Assembly (NCBI GenBank): GCA_009741485.1
Contig: VKON01000152.1
Location: 225,835 to 289,834, forward strand
From: Malurus cyaneus samueli
Lineage: Eukaryota; Chordata; Aves; Passeriformes; Maluridae
DNA length: 64,000 bases
Reading direction: 5' to 3'
Shown in pieces: positions 1-10,685 of this stretch (position 1 is its first letter; the number at the start of each line of letters is the position of its first letter). Position numbers and translations under genes: made by a program. The notes below the pieces were generated by a model. The model ran no database searches and had not been told where the DNA came from. It saw only the letters and a list, made by a program, of their open reading frames with translations.

Positions 1-395
1 CTCTCTCAGCTCTGGTATTACTCTTAAATGGGGAGGATTTAAATTATTCCAGAGCTTTAATTAACAGGAATGCTAAAATAAGACTTTGCAGCAGTTGGAA
101 AAGGAAGAATTCCCGAAATAGGAGAGCCCAAGGAAGTCTTACTGAAGTGCTGATAGTTCCAGCCATAGCTGAGCAGGCAATAACCAGCCAGGAGCATGGA
201 GATGCCAGCAGGTCCCCCCTGCCTCACGTGGATGTATTTGGCACAGTAACTGCTCCAGGCTGTGGGGAGAGAAAGCAAAGGGATAAATCATCAATTCAGT
301 GTTCCTGTGCAGCTTTCCAAAGCTGAGATGTTGGGGCTATTTATTCCCACGGGCAGAGGGCAGGGTGGGATGTGGGAAAGGGATTGTAGTTAACC
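1..395. repeat. Second copy of 16800-17185 (C17orf80 3' end)
   Basis: Nearly base-for-base repeat of 16800-17185 with scattered one- and two-base indels. It includes the C17orf80 terminal coding exon on the minus strand and the start of the adjoining intron. It ends where the satellite begins. Either a real local duplication or a false duplicate made while closing the N gap at 17195; the latter is favoured because the two copies bracket the same gap sequence. Confidence 0.85.
57..259 (-). CDS. C17orf80: C17orf80 terminal coding exon, duplicate copy with open frame
   Basis: On the minus strand a splice acceptor (CTCCCCACAG, just above 259) is followed by an uninterrupted frame of about 67 codons ending in TAA at 57-59. 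It encodes a hydrophobic stretch (AGISMLLAGYCLLSYGW) that fits the C-terminal membrane segment of the C17orf80 family, followed by a polar tail. The matching exon at 16860-17051, next to the rest of the gene, is broken by four small indels. This displaced copy therefore gives the better reading of the true C-terminus. The gene is otherwise at 17493-18921; no other exon lies beside this copy in readable form. Family assignment rests on the tryptophan/cysteine spacing before the membrane segment and on the gene context. Confidence 0.7.
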
Positions 396-409
396 ATAGC
401 CCGTATGTA

Positions 410-3400
410 TGTGACAGAAGCGGTTGCTCGCAGCGATATTAGCACTTTTTGAAAGAGCCCTTTGCCCTTGTTCCCCACGCCTTAGCGCTTGCAGGCAAGC
501 GATATAGAAGGCCAAATAGATAGAGTGTTTTCATACAAAAATTCTCGTGGGAATTTTTGGTGCAAGGTGCTTCCACTGGGTGCTGCCTTTCGGTATTTGT
601 AGCGTGCAGAAGCGGTTGTTTGTAGTGAGATAAGCACTTTTGAAAAAGAGCGTTTGCCTTTGTTCCCCACGCTGGAGCGCTTGCAGGCAAGCGAGATAGA
701 GCAAAATCTAGAGTGTTTGCAAAACAAAAATTTCTCGTGGGAATACTCGGTGCAAGGTGCTGCCACGGTCTGCTTCCTTTCGCAGTACATAGCGTTGCAG
801 AAGCGGTTGCTCGCAGCAGATAAGCACTTTTTGAAAAAACCTTTGCCCTTGTTCCCCACAAGTGACCGCTTGCAGGCAAGCGAGAAGAGCAAAAATTAGA
901 GTGTTTTGCAAACAAAAATTTCTCGTGGGAAAACTCGTTGCAAGGTGCTGCCACGGTGTGCTCCCTTTCGGAGTACATAGCGTGCAGAAGCGGTTGCTCG
1001 CGCGAGATAAGCACTTTTTGAAGAGGCCTTTTGCCCTTGTTCCCCACGCTTGATCGCTTGCAGGCAAGCGAGAATAGAGCAAATTAGAGTGTTAGCAAAC
1101 AAAAATTCCGTCGGGGAATACTTGGTGCAAGTGCTGCCACGGTGTTGCTGCCTTTCGCAGTACCATAGCGTGCAGAAAGCGGTTGCTCGCAGCGAGATTA
1201 AAGCCACTTTTTGAAAGGAGGCCTTTGCCCTTGTTCCCACGAGAACTACGTGCGTGAGCGCTTGCAGCCAAGCGAGATAGAGCAAATTTAGAGTGTTTGC
1301 AAACAAAAATTCTCGTGGGGATACTTGGTGCAAGGTGCTGCCACGGAGTGCTGCCTTTCGCAGTACCATAGCGTGCAGAAGCGGTTTGCTCGCAGCGAGA
1401 GATATAGCACTTTTTGAAAGAGCCTTTGCCCTTGTTCCCACGCGTGAGCGCTTGCAGGCAAGCGAGAGATAGAGCAAAGTAGAGTGTTTGCAACAAAAAT
1501 TCTCGAGGGAATACTCGGTGCAAGGTACTGCCACGGTGTGGTTGTGCTGCCTTGCAGTATAGCAGAGCGTGCAGAAGCGGTTGCTCCGCAGCGAGATAAG
1601 CAACTTTTTTGAAAGAGCCTTTGCCCTTGTTCCCCAGACGTGAGCGCTTGCAGGCAAGCGTGAGATAGAGCAAATTAGAGTGTTTGCAAAACAAAAATTC
1701 TCGTGGGAATACCTGGTGCAAGGGTTGCTTCCACGTTGTGCTGCCTTTCGCAGTACCATAGCGTGCAGAAAGCGGTTGCTCGCAGGCGAGATAAGCACTT
1801 TTGGAAAGAGCCTTTGCCCTTGTTCCCCACGCCTGAGCGCTTGCAAGGCATGCGAGATAGAGCAAAATAGAGTGTTGCAAACAAAAATTCTCGTGGGGAA
1901 TACTTTGGTGCAAGGTGCTGCCACGTGTGCTGCCTTTCGCAGTACATAGCGTGGCAGAAGCGGTTGCTCGCAGCGAGATAAGGACTTTTAGAAAGAGCCT
2001 TTGACCTTGTTACCCACGCGTGAGCGCTTGCAGGTGAGCGAGATAGAGCAAATTATGGTGTTTGCAAACAAAAAATTCTCGTGGGAATACTCGGTTCAAG
2101 GTGCTTCCACGGTGTGCTGCCCTTTCGCAGTACATAGCGTTGCAGAAGCGGTTGCTCGCAGCGAGATCAGCACTTTTTGAAAGAGCCTTCCCCCTTGATC
2201 CCCACGTGTGAGCGCTTGCAGCAAGACAGAGATAGAGCAAATTAGAGTGTTGCAAACAAAAATTCTCGTAAGAATACTCGGTGCAAGGTGCAGCCACGGT
2301 GTGGCTGCCTTTCGCCAGTACATAGCGTGCAGAAGCGGTTTGCTCGCAGCTAAGATAAGCACTTTTTGAAAGATCCTTTGCCCTTGTTCCCCACGCATGA
2401 CCGCTTGCAGGCAAGCGAGATAGAGCAAATTAGAGTGTTTGCAAAACAAAAATTCTCGTGGAATACTCGGTGCAAGGTGATGCCACGGTGTGCTGCCACG
2501 GTGTGCTGCTTTTTGCAGTACATAGCGTGCAGAAAGCGGTTGCTCGCAGCGAGATAAGAGCACTTTTTGAAAGAGCCTTTGCTCCTTGTTCCCCACGCGT
2601 GAGCGCTATGCAGGCAAGCGAGGGGATAGAGCAAATCTATTTTTTGAGTGTTTGCAAACAAAAATTCTCGTGGAATACTCGGTGCAAGGTGCTTGCCACG
2701 GTGTGGCTGCCTTTCGCAGTACATAGCCGTGCAGAAGCGGTTGCTCGCAGCGAGATACGCACTTTTTGAAAGAGCCTTTGCCCTTTGTTTCCCCACCGCG
2801 TGAGCGCTTGCATGCAAGCGAGATAGAGCAAATTAGAGTGTTTTGCAAACAAAAATTCTCGTGGAATACTCGGTGCAAGGTGCTGCCACAGTGTGCTGCC
2901 TTTCGCAGTACCATAGCGTTCAGAAGCGGTTGCTCGCAGCGAGATAAGCACTTTTTGAAAAAGCCTTTGCCCTTGTTCCCCACGCGTGAGGCTTGCAGGC
3001 AAGCGAGATTAGAGGAAATTAGAGTGTTTTGCAAACAAAAATTCTCGTGGGAATACTCGTGCAAGGTGCCTGAGGTGCTACCAAGGTGTGCTGCCTTTCG
3101 CAGTACAATAGCGTGCAGAAGCGTTTGCTCGAAGCGAGATAAGCACTTTTTGAAAGAGCCCTTTGCCCTTGTTTCCCCACGCTTGTGAGCGCTTGCAGGC
3201 AAGCGAGATAGAGCAAAGTAGAATGTTTGAAAACAAAAATTCTCGTGGAATACTCGGTGCTGGCAAGTTGAGGTGCTGCCACGTGTGCTGCCTTTCGCAA
3301 GTACATAGCGTGCAGAAGAGGATGCTCGCCAGCCGAGGCATAAGCACTTTTTGAAAGAAGCCTTTGCCCTATTGTTCCCCAGCCGTGAGCGCTTGCAGGC

Positions 3401-4245
3401 AAGCGGAGATAGAGCAAATTAGAGTATTTGCAAACAAAAATTCTCGTCGGAATACTTGGTGCAAGGTGGCTGCCAACGGTGTGCTGCCTTTCGCAAGTAC
3501 ATAGCGTGCAGAAGCGGGCTCGGCAGCAGGATAAGCACTTTTTGAAAGAAGCCTTTGCCTTGTTCCCCACGCGTGAGCGCTTGAAGGCAAACGAGATAGA
3601 GCAAATTAGATGGTTTGCAAACAAAAATTCTCGAGGGAATACTTGGTGCAGGGTGCTGCCACGGTGTGCTGCCTTCGCAGTACATAGCGTGGAAAGCGGT
3701 TGCTCGCAGCGAATAAGGCACTCTTTTGGAAAGAGCCTTTGCCCTTGTCCCCACGCGTGAGCGCTTGAAGACAAGCGAGATAGAGCAAATTAGCACCGCA
3801 GCTACGCACCTGGTGTTTGCAAACAAAAAATTCTCGTGGAATACTCGGTGCAGTGCTTGGCCACGCGCGGTGTGCTGGCCTGTTCGCAGACAATAGCGTG
3901 CAGAAGCGGTTGCTCATTGAGAGATAAGCACTTTTTGAAAGAGCCTTTTGCCCTTGTTCCCCACGATCCGCCGGTCATGGTAGAAGACTGCGTGAGCGGC
4001 TTGCAGGCACGGAGACTTCAGGAGCAAGATAGATGTTTGCAACAAAACATTGCTGTCGTGGGATTACTCGGTGCAAGGTGCTGCCATTGTGTGCTGCCTT
4101 TCGCAGTAATAGCGTGCAGAAGAAAGCGGTTGCTCGCAGCGAATAAGCACTTTTTGAAAAGAGCCTTTGCCCTTGCTACCCACGCGTGAGCGCTTGCGGT
4201 CAAGCGAGATAGAGCAAATTTAGAGTGTTTGCAAACAAAAATTCT
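410..4245. repeat. Tandem satellite array, ~185 bp unit, about 20 copies
   Basis: Head-to-tail units, each carrying the landmark CGCTTGCAGGCAAGCG or a close variant. I see it at about 485, 677, 868, 1056, 1258, 1448, 1648, 1839, 2028, 2214, 2402, 2605, 2803, 2992, 3189, 3388, 3579, 3763, 3998 and 4188. Mean spacing is about 195 bases; a hand consensus is about 185, the difference being small insertions. Units differ mostly by one-base indels in homopolymers, typical of uncorrected long reads, rather than by substitutions. Minus-strand frames stay open for up to 342 codons because the unit is poor in stops on that strand; I do not regard them as genes. Unit length is close to a nucleosome repeat, as in many centromeric or heterochromatic satellites. 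Confidence 0.95.
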
Positions 4246-4249
4246 CCGT

Positions 4250-5240
4250 GCGTGCCCAAGCCCAAGCAGGGCTCTGCTGCTGGCAATCCCTGCTGGGATC
4301 CTGCTCCTGTGGGTGCTTCGCTGCCTCCCAAAGAGCTGGTGGCTGTTCCTTGACTGCTGCTCCAGGCTTTTTCAGTGGTATTTTACGCCAGCGGTGGCCG
4401 CTCTGGAAAAAAAAACAGGGACAAACCATTCGGGAAGATGTTGAGCACCTCTGGGAGGGTATCGGCTAGATAGTTGAGGCTCGCCTGTCTCGCGAAGCGG
4501 TGAGTCGCTCGACTGACTGCCATTCTCGCTCCTGTTTCATGTGCTGCGAAGGGGAAACCACACCAGAATCAACCAATAGTCGCTCTACGTGGTGAATTGT
4601 GGTACAAGGGAACGGTGCGAGGGAACGTGTGGGCTCGACGTCGTCTCGTAGGAGACATTCTCCCCTCTTGTGTGTAATAGTTGGACAGACGCTCTTTTGC
4701 ACATCCCATTGCTTCGCTTGTTACCATCACAGCGGAGAAGCCTGTGAGTCAGGAACTGTATCAGCATGTTGTAGCGTCAAGATTGGTCTCCAGGCACCTG
4801 GCGACCCCACCTAAGTGAAATGAGCAACTGTCTCTCGTTCTCGTAGCGTGCTGCGAATATATAACTCACAATTAAATGGAGAATGCGTCAGTGGGAATTA
4901 CATATTGTGTCCAGATGCAATTTAGATGTCTGAAGACACACACGGAGGTGCTTGTCTATATAGCTTAATGCAGCCTTTGCTAGCAGTCATTGAGGAACGT
5001 ATTGGCAGAGAAGATCTCCGCCGATTAATGGAGCAGCGAGAGCCTCAAGGCACAGTTCTTTCTGAGATGAAACTGACTTGTTGCCGCGCTATGTAGTCTT
5101 CGAGCAGCGCACCACGATCAAAGTCTGACCTTAGAGCGAGGCAAAGGCCAGATGGAGAGATTTCCTACGAAGCACAGTCCCTCCCAGTGCAGTCGTTATT
5201 GGCACAACCAATGAGATGTAATTCTGGCGTACGGAATACT
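4250..5240. repeat. Noisy copy of 16385-16770 mixed with satellite fragments
   Basis: 4255-4760 can be aligned to 16385-16770 (shared runs such as GTGGCTGTTC and TGACTGCTGCTCCAG) but with indels every 10-20 bases. From 4760 to 5240 only scattered words match 16770-17040, interleaved with satellite words (for example GGAATACTCGGTG near 5235). It looks like a consensus made from unrelated reads. No gene is readable. Confidence 0.7.
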
Positions 5241-6205
5241 CGGTGTCAACTTGCTCCAGGCTGTGTGGCTGCAGAGAAAGCAAAGGGATAAATCATCAAT
5301 TCAGTGTTCCTGTGCAGCTTTCCAAAGCTGAGATGTTGGGGCTATTTATTCCCACAGGCAGAGGGGCCTAGGTGCGGATGCTCGGGATGACGAGGTTGTT
5401 CCCTGTTGAGGAGGTAGTGGGCGAGGTCACAGATAGGCGATGCTCGAGGAAATCAGCTCTGGTGCGCTTTCGTCCACGCCTGCCATGGAGATAGCACTTT
5501 TGAGATTCAGGAAGAACGTGGCACTCAGTTGCCTTGGGTTTTCTGGCGCAAGCGCCTTGGAGATCAGAGCGCTTTGCAGGCAAGCGAGATAGAAGAAATG
5601 GGAGGTGTCACCTGCGCCAAGCATGCTTATTGCGAAGATAGCCACAAATGGATAGTGCTTCTTACTTGTGGTCGGCCTCCCAACCCAAAACCATTTGTGT
5701 AGATTCTCTCAGCGTTTGTGCATTTGGGACGCCAAAAGCGTGTGCTGCCAACAGTGCGTTAAGAGCAGGGGAAGGGGGATGAACTTCCTGTGCCCACCAA
5801 AAGCCAGGAATTCCACCTTCTGCAGCGCTCCCATGCAGCCCCTGGGGAGAGGAAGCTGCAGTGTTGAGTGCAGGTCGCGTGGCAGCTCCTCTCCTCGAGC
5901 ACTGCTACCTCACCATATGAGGCTCTCTCTGCTAGAGAAGGGAAGCCTGGGTGTGCTCGCACGAGAGATTGAACACAGGAGATCAAGGCGATAGCTGTTG
6001 TGAGAAAGTCTAGGCCTACTACTCGGCGCATTAGGTCGTTACCGGAAAAGGAGAGGGAATCACCTCTGCCACAAAGTCGGGGCTCCACCAGCCCCAACAT
6101 GCACGAGCCTGATTCCAACCCCATAAAACCATCAACCATCGGCTCTGCAGCTGCAAGGCTTCTCCTGGATCCTTTCCTGGATCCTTTCCTGGATCGCAGC
6201 AGCGG
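5241..6205. repeat. Noisy copy of 17040-17160 and 17219-17790
   Basis: 5250-5370 repeats 17040-17155, and 5385-6205 follows 17219-17790. The last part (6040-6195) is almost identical to 17630-17780, including the TTTCCTGGATCC tandem. A satellite fragment (GCAGGCAAGCGAGATAGA) is embedded at 5574-5592, where the other copy has none. Homology stops at about 6205 inside the short tandem. Confidence 0.8.
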
Positions 6206-8884
6206 CATGGCGGGAGGCATCCTTGATCTCGGTGATCCTAGAACTCTCGGGAGAACCGGGAATCGTTTGGGCCGCCGATGGCTTCAGCGGTTTAGCTGGC
6301 CTTTCCCAGCTTGTCTCCCAGGCTGTGATGGGACGAGCTGGGGCAGACCCCCGTGCGCCGGCGTTCTCACGAACTCATTCATGGCCTCCTCTTCTGAGCC
6401 ACTTTCATCCGGGCCCAGCGGTGCTGAAGCGAGCAGAGGATGAAGAAGGATGGAGCGGGGTCCCGCGGAGGCGCACCATCAGGGCACGTGGCCTGCCAGG
6501 CTCCCAGTTCTGCTCAAGTTGCCGCTGTCCTACACAGACATTCATTAGGGGAACGTTTGTCCCTGGCACCAGGGTCCCGCTCTCGGGGGCTGTGACGCAA
6601 AGGCTCAGGGGCAGCTGGGAGCGCCAGTGGCCGTAGTACCAGTCACCCCTCTTGCGTCCCGACTGTGAGTGCAGGTCCTGTCCCTCCCCTCGCCACAAGC
6701 CACTGCTGGGCCGCTGTGCTCTGGGCTCACTGCCCGGATGGGCAGCGCTGCAGGTGCCTGCGCAGTCTCTGGTTACCACAGCTCCCCCTGTAGTGCCTGG
6801 AAAGGCAGCGCGCCGATGCCTCCTGGCCTGGTTCCTTTTGTGAAAGCGCGGAATGTCACAGGATCTGCTCTCCCGAGCGAGGAGGAGGAGAAAAGGGCTC
6901 TGTTCAGCTCCCCTGGCCGGGCTGTGGTGCAGCACGGGCGACAGCGTCCCTCTGTGTGCCATCGCTCTCGGGGCGAGCTTCGAGAGGGACGACTGAGGAA
7001 TGGGGGCAGATTTGGCTGCTGTGAGCACTCCGTGGGCTGGGCACTTGAGGGAGGGGGCCACGGTGCTGCTACGGGGGCTGTGACGAGTTGATGGAGCGCT
7101 GCTGCCCGGCCGGTCCCGCTCCCAACCTCTGGCGCCCCTCTGCCGCGGCTCGCCCAAAGTTATCTCACAAATGCTGAACTGGCCCGAAACTTAAATACAA
7201 GGAGGACAGTCCCCAGATGGCGCTAACACAGCAGGTGCCTGGCCCAGCTGGGACTCGCCGGGAGTGTTGTTTATGGGAAACCAGCGCAGGAATTGCCGGC
7301 TGGAAGGAGCGACTGGAAGCGGGAAGGTTGGCGCATGCACCACAGAGCCGCGCGGAGATCCGGAACAGGAAGCGGGGTCCAGCGAGCTGCTGGATGGTGA
7401 GGGGAAGTGACATTGCCCGCAGCTCCGGTTCTGATATCAGGGAAGGGTGTGGCTTTCCCGGTGCTTCCCGAGCTGCGTGGGGCGAGCTGGGGCGCTCCTC
7501 CACCCCCCCCTGTCGAACAAGCCCCGGGTTTGTCCCGCGAGGGGGCTCCGGGTCGGGGGATCCTGCTCAGGCTGGGCAAGGGATGGCCATAGATGCCACC
7601 AGTAGCCGTGCCACGGGCATTACCTGCCCGCTGGCGGGCCCATCCGGGAAGCGTGCACGGAAGAGGTTGGGCAGCGGGACTTGCCCCAGCGTGGGTCAGA
7701 GTCCATCCTCCGACAGGGCCTGCTGACGATCCCCTGGGGACAGCGGGGTCACAGCGTGGCTTTGGAGGAAGGGGCTGGAAGCCGCGCCCTCGCCATGCTG
7801 GGAGCTTGGGGTGGTGCTGTGGCTCCTTGCTGGTGTCCAGCGCGCCCCCAGGAGACTGGGCTGTGCTGGACCATCGCTGGGAGCTGTGGGACTGTCCAGC
7901 TGCACCCTGGGCTGGGGTGGGCAGCTGGGGCACGCGGACCCGCCCGCAGCTCGCTCTCGAGGACACGTCCGTCCCCTTCCCCGTGCCGTCTCCGTGCGTA
8001 GACGGGGCGCGGCGGAGGAAGGGGTGGCCACCGCCCTTCTCCCGCAGCCTCTCCCGGACACCTGGGGCTGCCTGGCGCCACGGATAGCGGGCATGTCGCC
8101 GTCCTTGTCCCCTCCTGCCTGGCTGCGGGCGCCGGCGCTGCACAGTCGCGTTCGTGGCCCGAGGTGGCCGAGGGAAGGAGTAACGTGACCGTCCCGTTTG
8201 GTCAGCCACAGTCTGGTCATTTCTGTCACCTCTGAGTTCACAGCAAGTGACGATGCCCGGCGGGAGGTTGGGGTGGTCTCGCAGGATTCAGCTCCGGGAA
8301 GGGCTCTGGGGGCCTCCAGGTGGCAGCAAGCTTGTCCCCCGTGTCCCCAACCCGCCAAGCACGAAGGGGTCCCATCGTGGTTCCCCCGTCCCCTGCTCGG
8401 CTGGCGGGCCTCCCGGGCGTCTACGCCCTCCTCGCACACTTCCTGCCGTTCTTGTTCCAATTCCTCTGGGCGTCTGCTCCTCCCGCTTCTTCCAATTAAA
8501 AAAGAAAAAAAAAAAAAAAATCCAGCATCTCTCAGCGTGCGGTTCGCGAGGCTGGAGCTTGCCGTGCCCCGTCCGGGAGGCTGGGGGTGCAGCAGGAGGG
8601 AACGGTGGTGCCGTTGTCTTGTGGCCATTCACTGGGGCACGGGGTCAAGGGATCACCCTGAAGGATTTTGTGCCCAGATGTTTCTCCTGCAGTTCTCTTT
8701 GTTCGGGGTGGGTTCTGGGACCGAGGCGTGAACGGGCGGTTTTGAGAGGGATATGCCCTGCATGGAGCCCATTCCCAAGCAAAGCTGACAAGTGGCGGCA
8801 CAGGGGCACATTTTGCCGTGGCAAGCTGAAATCTGGTTGCCCAGCCACATCTCGAAGCCTGACCATTCCTCCCCTGTCCCCTAG
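6206..8884. other. GC-rich stretch upstream of CDC42EP4 coding exon
   Basis: No recognisable coding exon. It presumably holds the 5' noncoding exon(s) and first intron of CDC42EP4. One possible noncoding exon ends at 7395 (splice donor GTGAGG at 7396) in a GC-rich, promoter-like segment from about 7200. A polyA-like tract lies at 8497-8520. A pyrimidine-rich acceptor (CCCTGTCCCCTAG) ends at 8884. Many overlapping open frames occur but show no family resemblance. Confidence 0.4.
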
Positions 8885-8977
8885 GAGTGGCCCATCCGTG
8901 ACGCCGCGGGACCCCGTCCCGTGGAGCCGCAGGGTGATCGAGGCCCAGAGCGGCTCATCCTCCCCCCGAGCCGACCA

Positions 8978-9890
8978 ATGCCATCCTCAAGCAGCTCGTG
9001 TCCAACTCTGCGGCACTCAAGCGCCGCTCCGGCCGATCTGACGCCGAACGATGGCAGCGCGCCCCTGGGGACTCCCACACCATGCACGGGGCGCGCCGGG
9101 GGACGCCTTCGGGACACCTCGTTCGCCTCAACTCAGCAAGCCGGGGAGCCGGTGGCCGGAGGTGGGAGAGGAGCCGGCGCTCCAAGCCCGGGCTGCTTGT
9201 TCCCGCCCGGGCTTCGGCCGCACAAGCGCGCAGTCGGTGACGCGCGGGACCGCGGACATTGCTGGGCTCGCTGCGGATCGGCGCCTTCGTCAAAGACGCG
9301 TTCCCTCACTGTCAACGAGAAAGACGTGAACAGGGAGCGGGGGCAGCTGCCCAAGAGCTCTCTCCAGCCCCGTGAAGAAGCTGGTCCAGAGGAGATAAGC
9401 CCCGAAGAGCAGCAGCGCCCGAACGGGCTTGGCCGCGGGGCCGCTGAACCCGGCTGGACGAGCGCGACTTCGTGGGACAGTCACGACCGCCTGGGGTGGC
9501 AAGGCGGGGCGGGGCTTGAAGCACGCCGAGTCCATCAGTCCTTACCACATCGACCTGGGCCCTCATGCTCGGCGAGCGTGCTGAGCACATGAGATAAGGA
9601 TCAGTGGAGCAGGACGAGACCCCGAACGCTGAAGGCAGAGACCGCAGAGAGGAGAGGAGGAGGATGGCGCAGCGCCGCCCGCCGGTCCCCGCTGGTGGCC
9701 CCGCCGGCCGGTACCCCGGCCCGCGCGCCGGTGGCGAGCCCCAGGACGCATTCCGGCCTCCAGCTGCCACCTCGGGCCGAGGAGCGCAGGTCCCCGTGCC
9801 CAGGCCCCCGACCAGCGCGGGGCGCCCCCCAAAAGCCCCGACAAGAGTTCTCGTTTCGCCGACGAAAAACGATGCAGAGATCCGGTATAG
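8978..9890 (+). CDS. CDC42EP4: CDC42EP4 (BORG4), single coding exon, frame-disrupted in this assembly
   Basis: Cdc42 effector protein of the BORG family; binds GTP-Cdc42 through a CRIB motif and organises septins and actin at the cell cortex. The start at 8978 opens the family N-terminus (MP-ILKQLVSN), followed by the Arg-rich RADLT segment and the CRIB core (…PLGD…HTMH…GRAGDAFG) at about 9030-9125. The VTRG/FVK/LPKS regions lie at about 9235-9360. The conserved acidic tail (PDK-EFSF … DAEIR) ends at TAG 9888-9890. To follow this protein the frame must change at least ten times by one or two bases, mostly in G or C runs. No frame carries it alone. Length (~913 bases) fits the ~300-350 residue family. 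Conservation from start to stop argues for sequencing error rather than decay. The coding exon appears to start after an acceptor at 8884, as in mammals, where the whole protein sits in one exon. Confidence 0.85.
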
Positions 9891-10685
9891 CGGGCGCCAA
9901 GCCAGGCTCTGGATCTCGCGTAGCTGCTCGGACACGAGGCTGAACAGCACGGATGGTGCACTGGGGAAGACTCCACTGCTCCCCCCGTCCCTGCTGCAGC
10001 GGACACGCGCTCTGCTCTCGGGCTGGGTGCCTACCACCTCTCGCCCCTGCGGAGCTCCAGCACTTCCTGGAGGGGGAAGCAGACTCGATTTCAGTTTCTT
10101 TCTGGTTGGACTTTGATATTAGCTCCTTTCTCCTCCCCCTGCCCGTGTTTAAAGCGATTTAGGAGCCTGACAAACAGCCCTTTGGAGTCTAACAACCCTT
10201 AGTAATATATATCTATTTCCACCATCAGTTTTACTGTTTCTGATTTATACCTTTCTCTACTCTCTTTTGGTTTAAACTGCAGGGAAGATTTCCCACGAGG
10301 AAAGAGCTTGCTCTGGAGCTCAGTACGTGGCCCAGGACTCGTGCAGCTCAGCCCCGGTTTTGGGACTTTTGCATGACAAGATCTCCACCCCCAGTGCCAG
10401 CGCGTGCTCCACTCCCCATCCTTCAGATGGATAAGGATGGATTCCATCCCACATTTCCTGCGACCCTCCAACAGCCTGGGGTCGCAGGGAAGCCACAGCC
10501 AGCCCTGGGGATAGTGGGATTGGGGGGGACGTGGCTCTGTCCCCTGTGGGAGGAGCCCTGGAAGCCCCAGAGCCGGGAAATTCTGGTTTCTGTGGGGCCG
10601 GGCGGTGCCGGAAAGCAGCGGCGGAGGAGGAGGTTTTAAACCGTGTATAAAATGCAAGGAATAAAGAACTGGTTAGTGACCCGGC
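9891..10685 (+). other. CDC42EP4: CDC42EP4 3'UTR
   Basis: Follows the CDC42EP4 stop. It contains an AT-rich stretch (10100-10290) and ends at a canonical polyadenylation signal at 10660-10665. Extent inferred from that signal. Confidence 0.6.
10660..10665 (+). terminator. AATAAA polyadenylation signal (CDC42EP4)
   Basis: Canonical AATAAA about 770 bases after the CDC42EP4 stop codon, on the same strand. No other plus-strand gene ends nearby. Confidence 0.6.

Noticed and set aside
896..1924. 342-codon minus-strand ORF and similar ones (3019-3774, 2606-3202) across the satellite
   Set aside because: All three minus frames stay open because the satellite unit has few stops on that strand, and indels move the frame from unit to unit. 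No conserved protein or start.
410..4245. CENP-B box in the satellite unit
   Set aside because: TTTCGCAGTACATAGCG resembles the first half of the box but lacks the CGGG half.
7271..8628. Large minus-strand ORFs (up to 312 codons) upstream of CDC42EP4
   Set aside because: GC-rich stop-poor DNA; low-complexity Pro/Arg/Gly composition, no family features, and several overlapping frames equally open.
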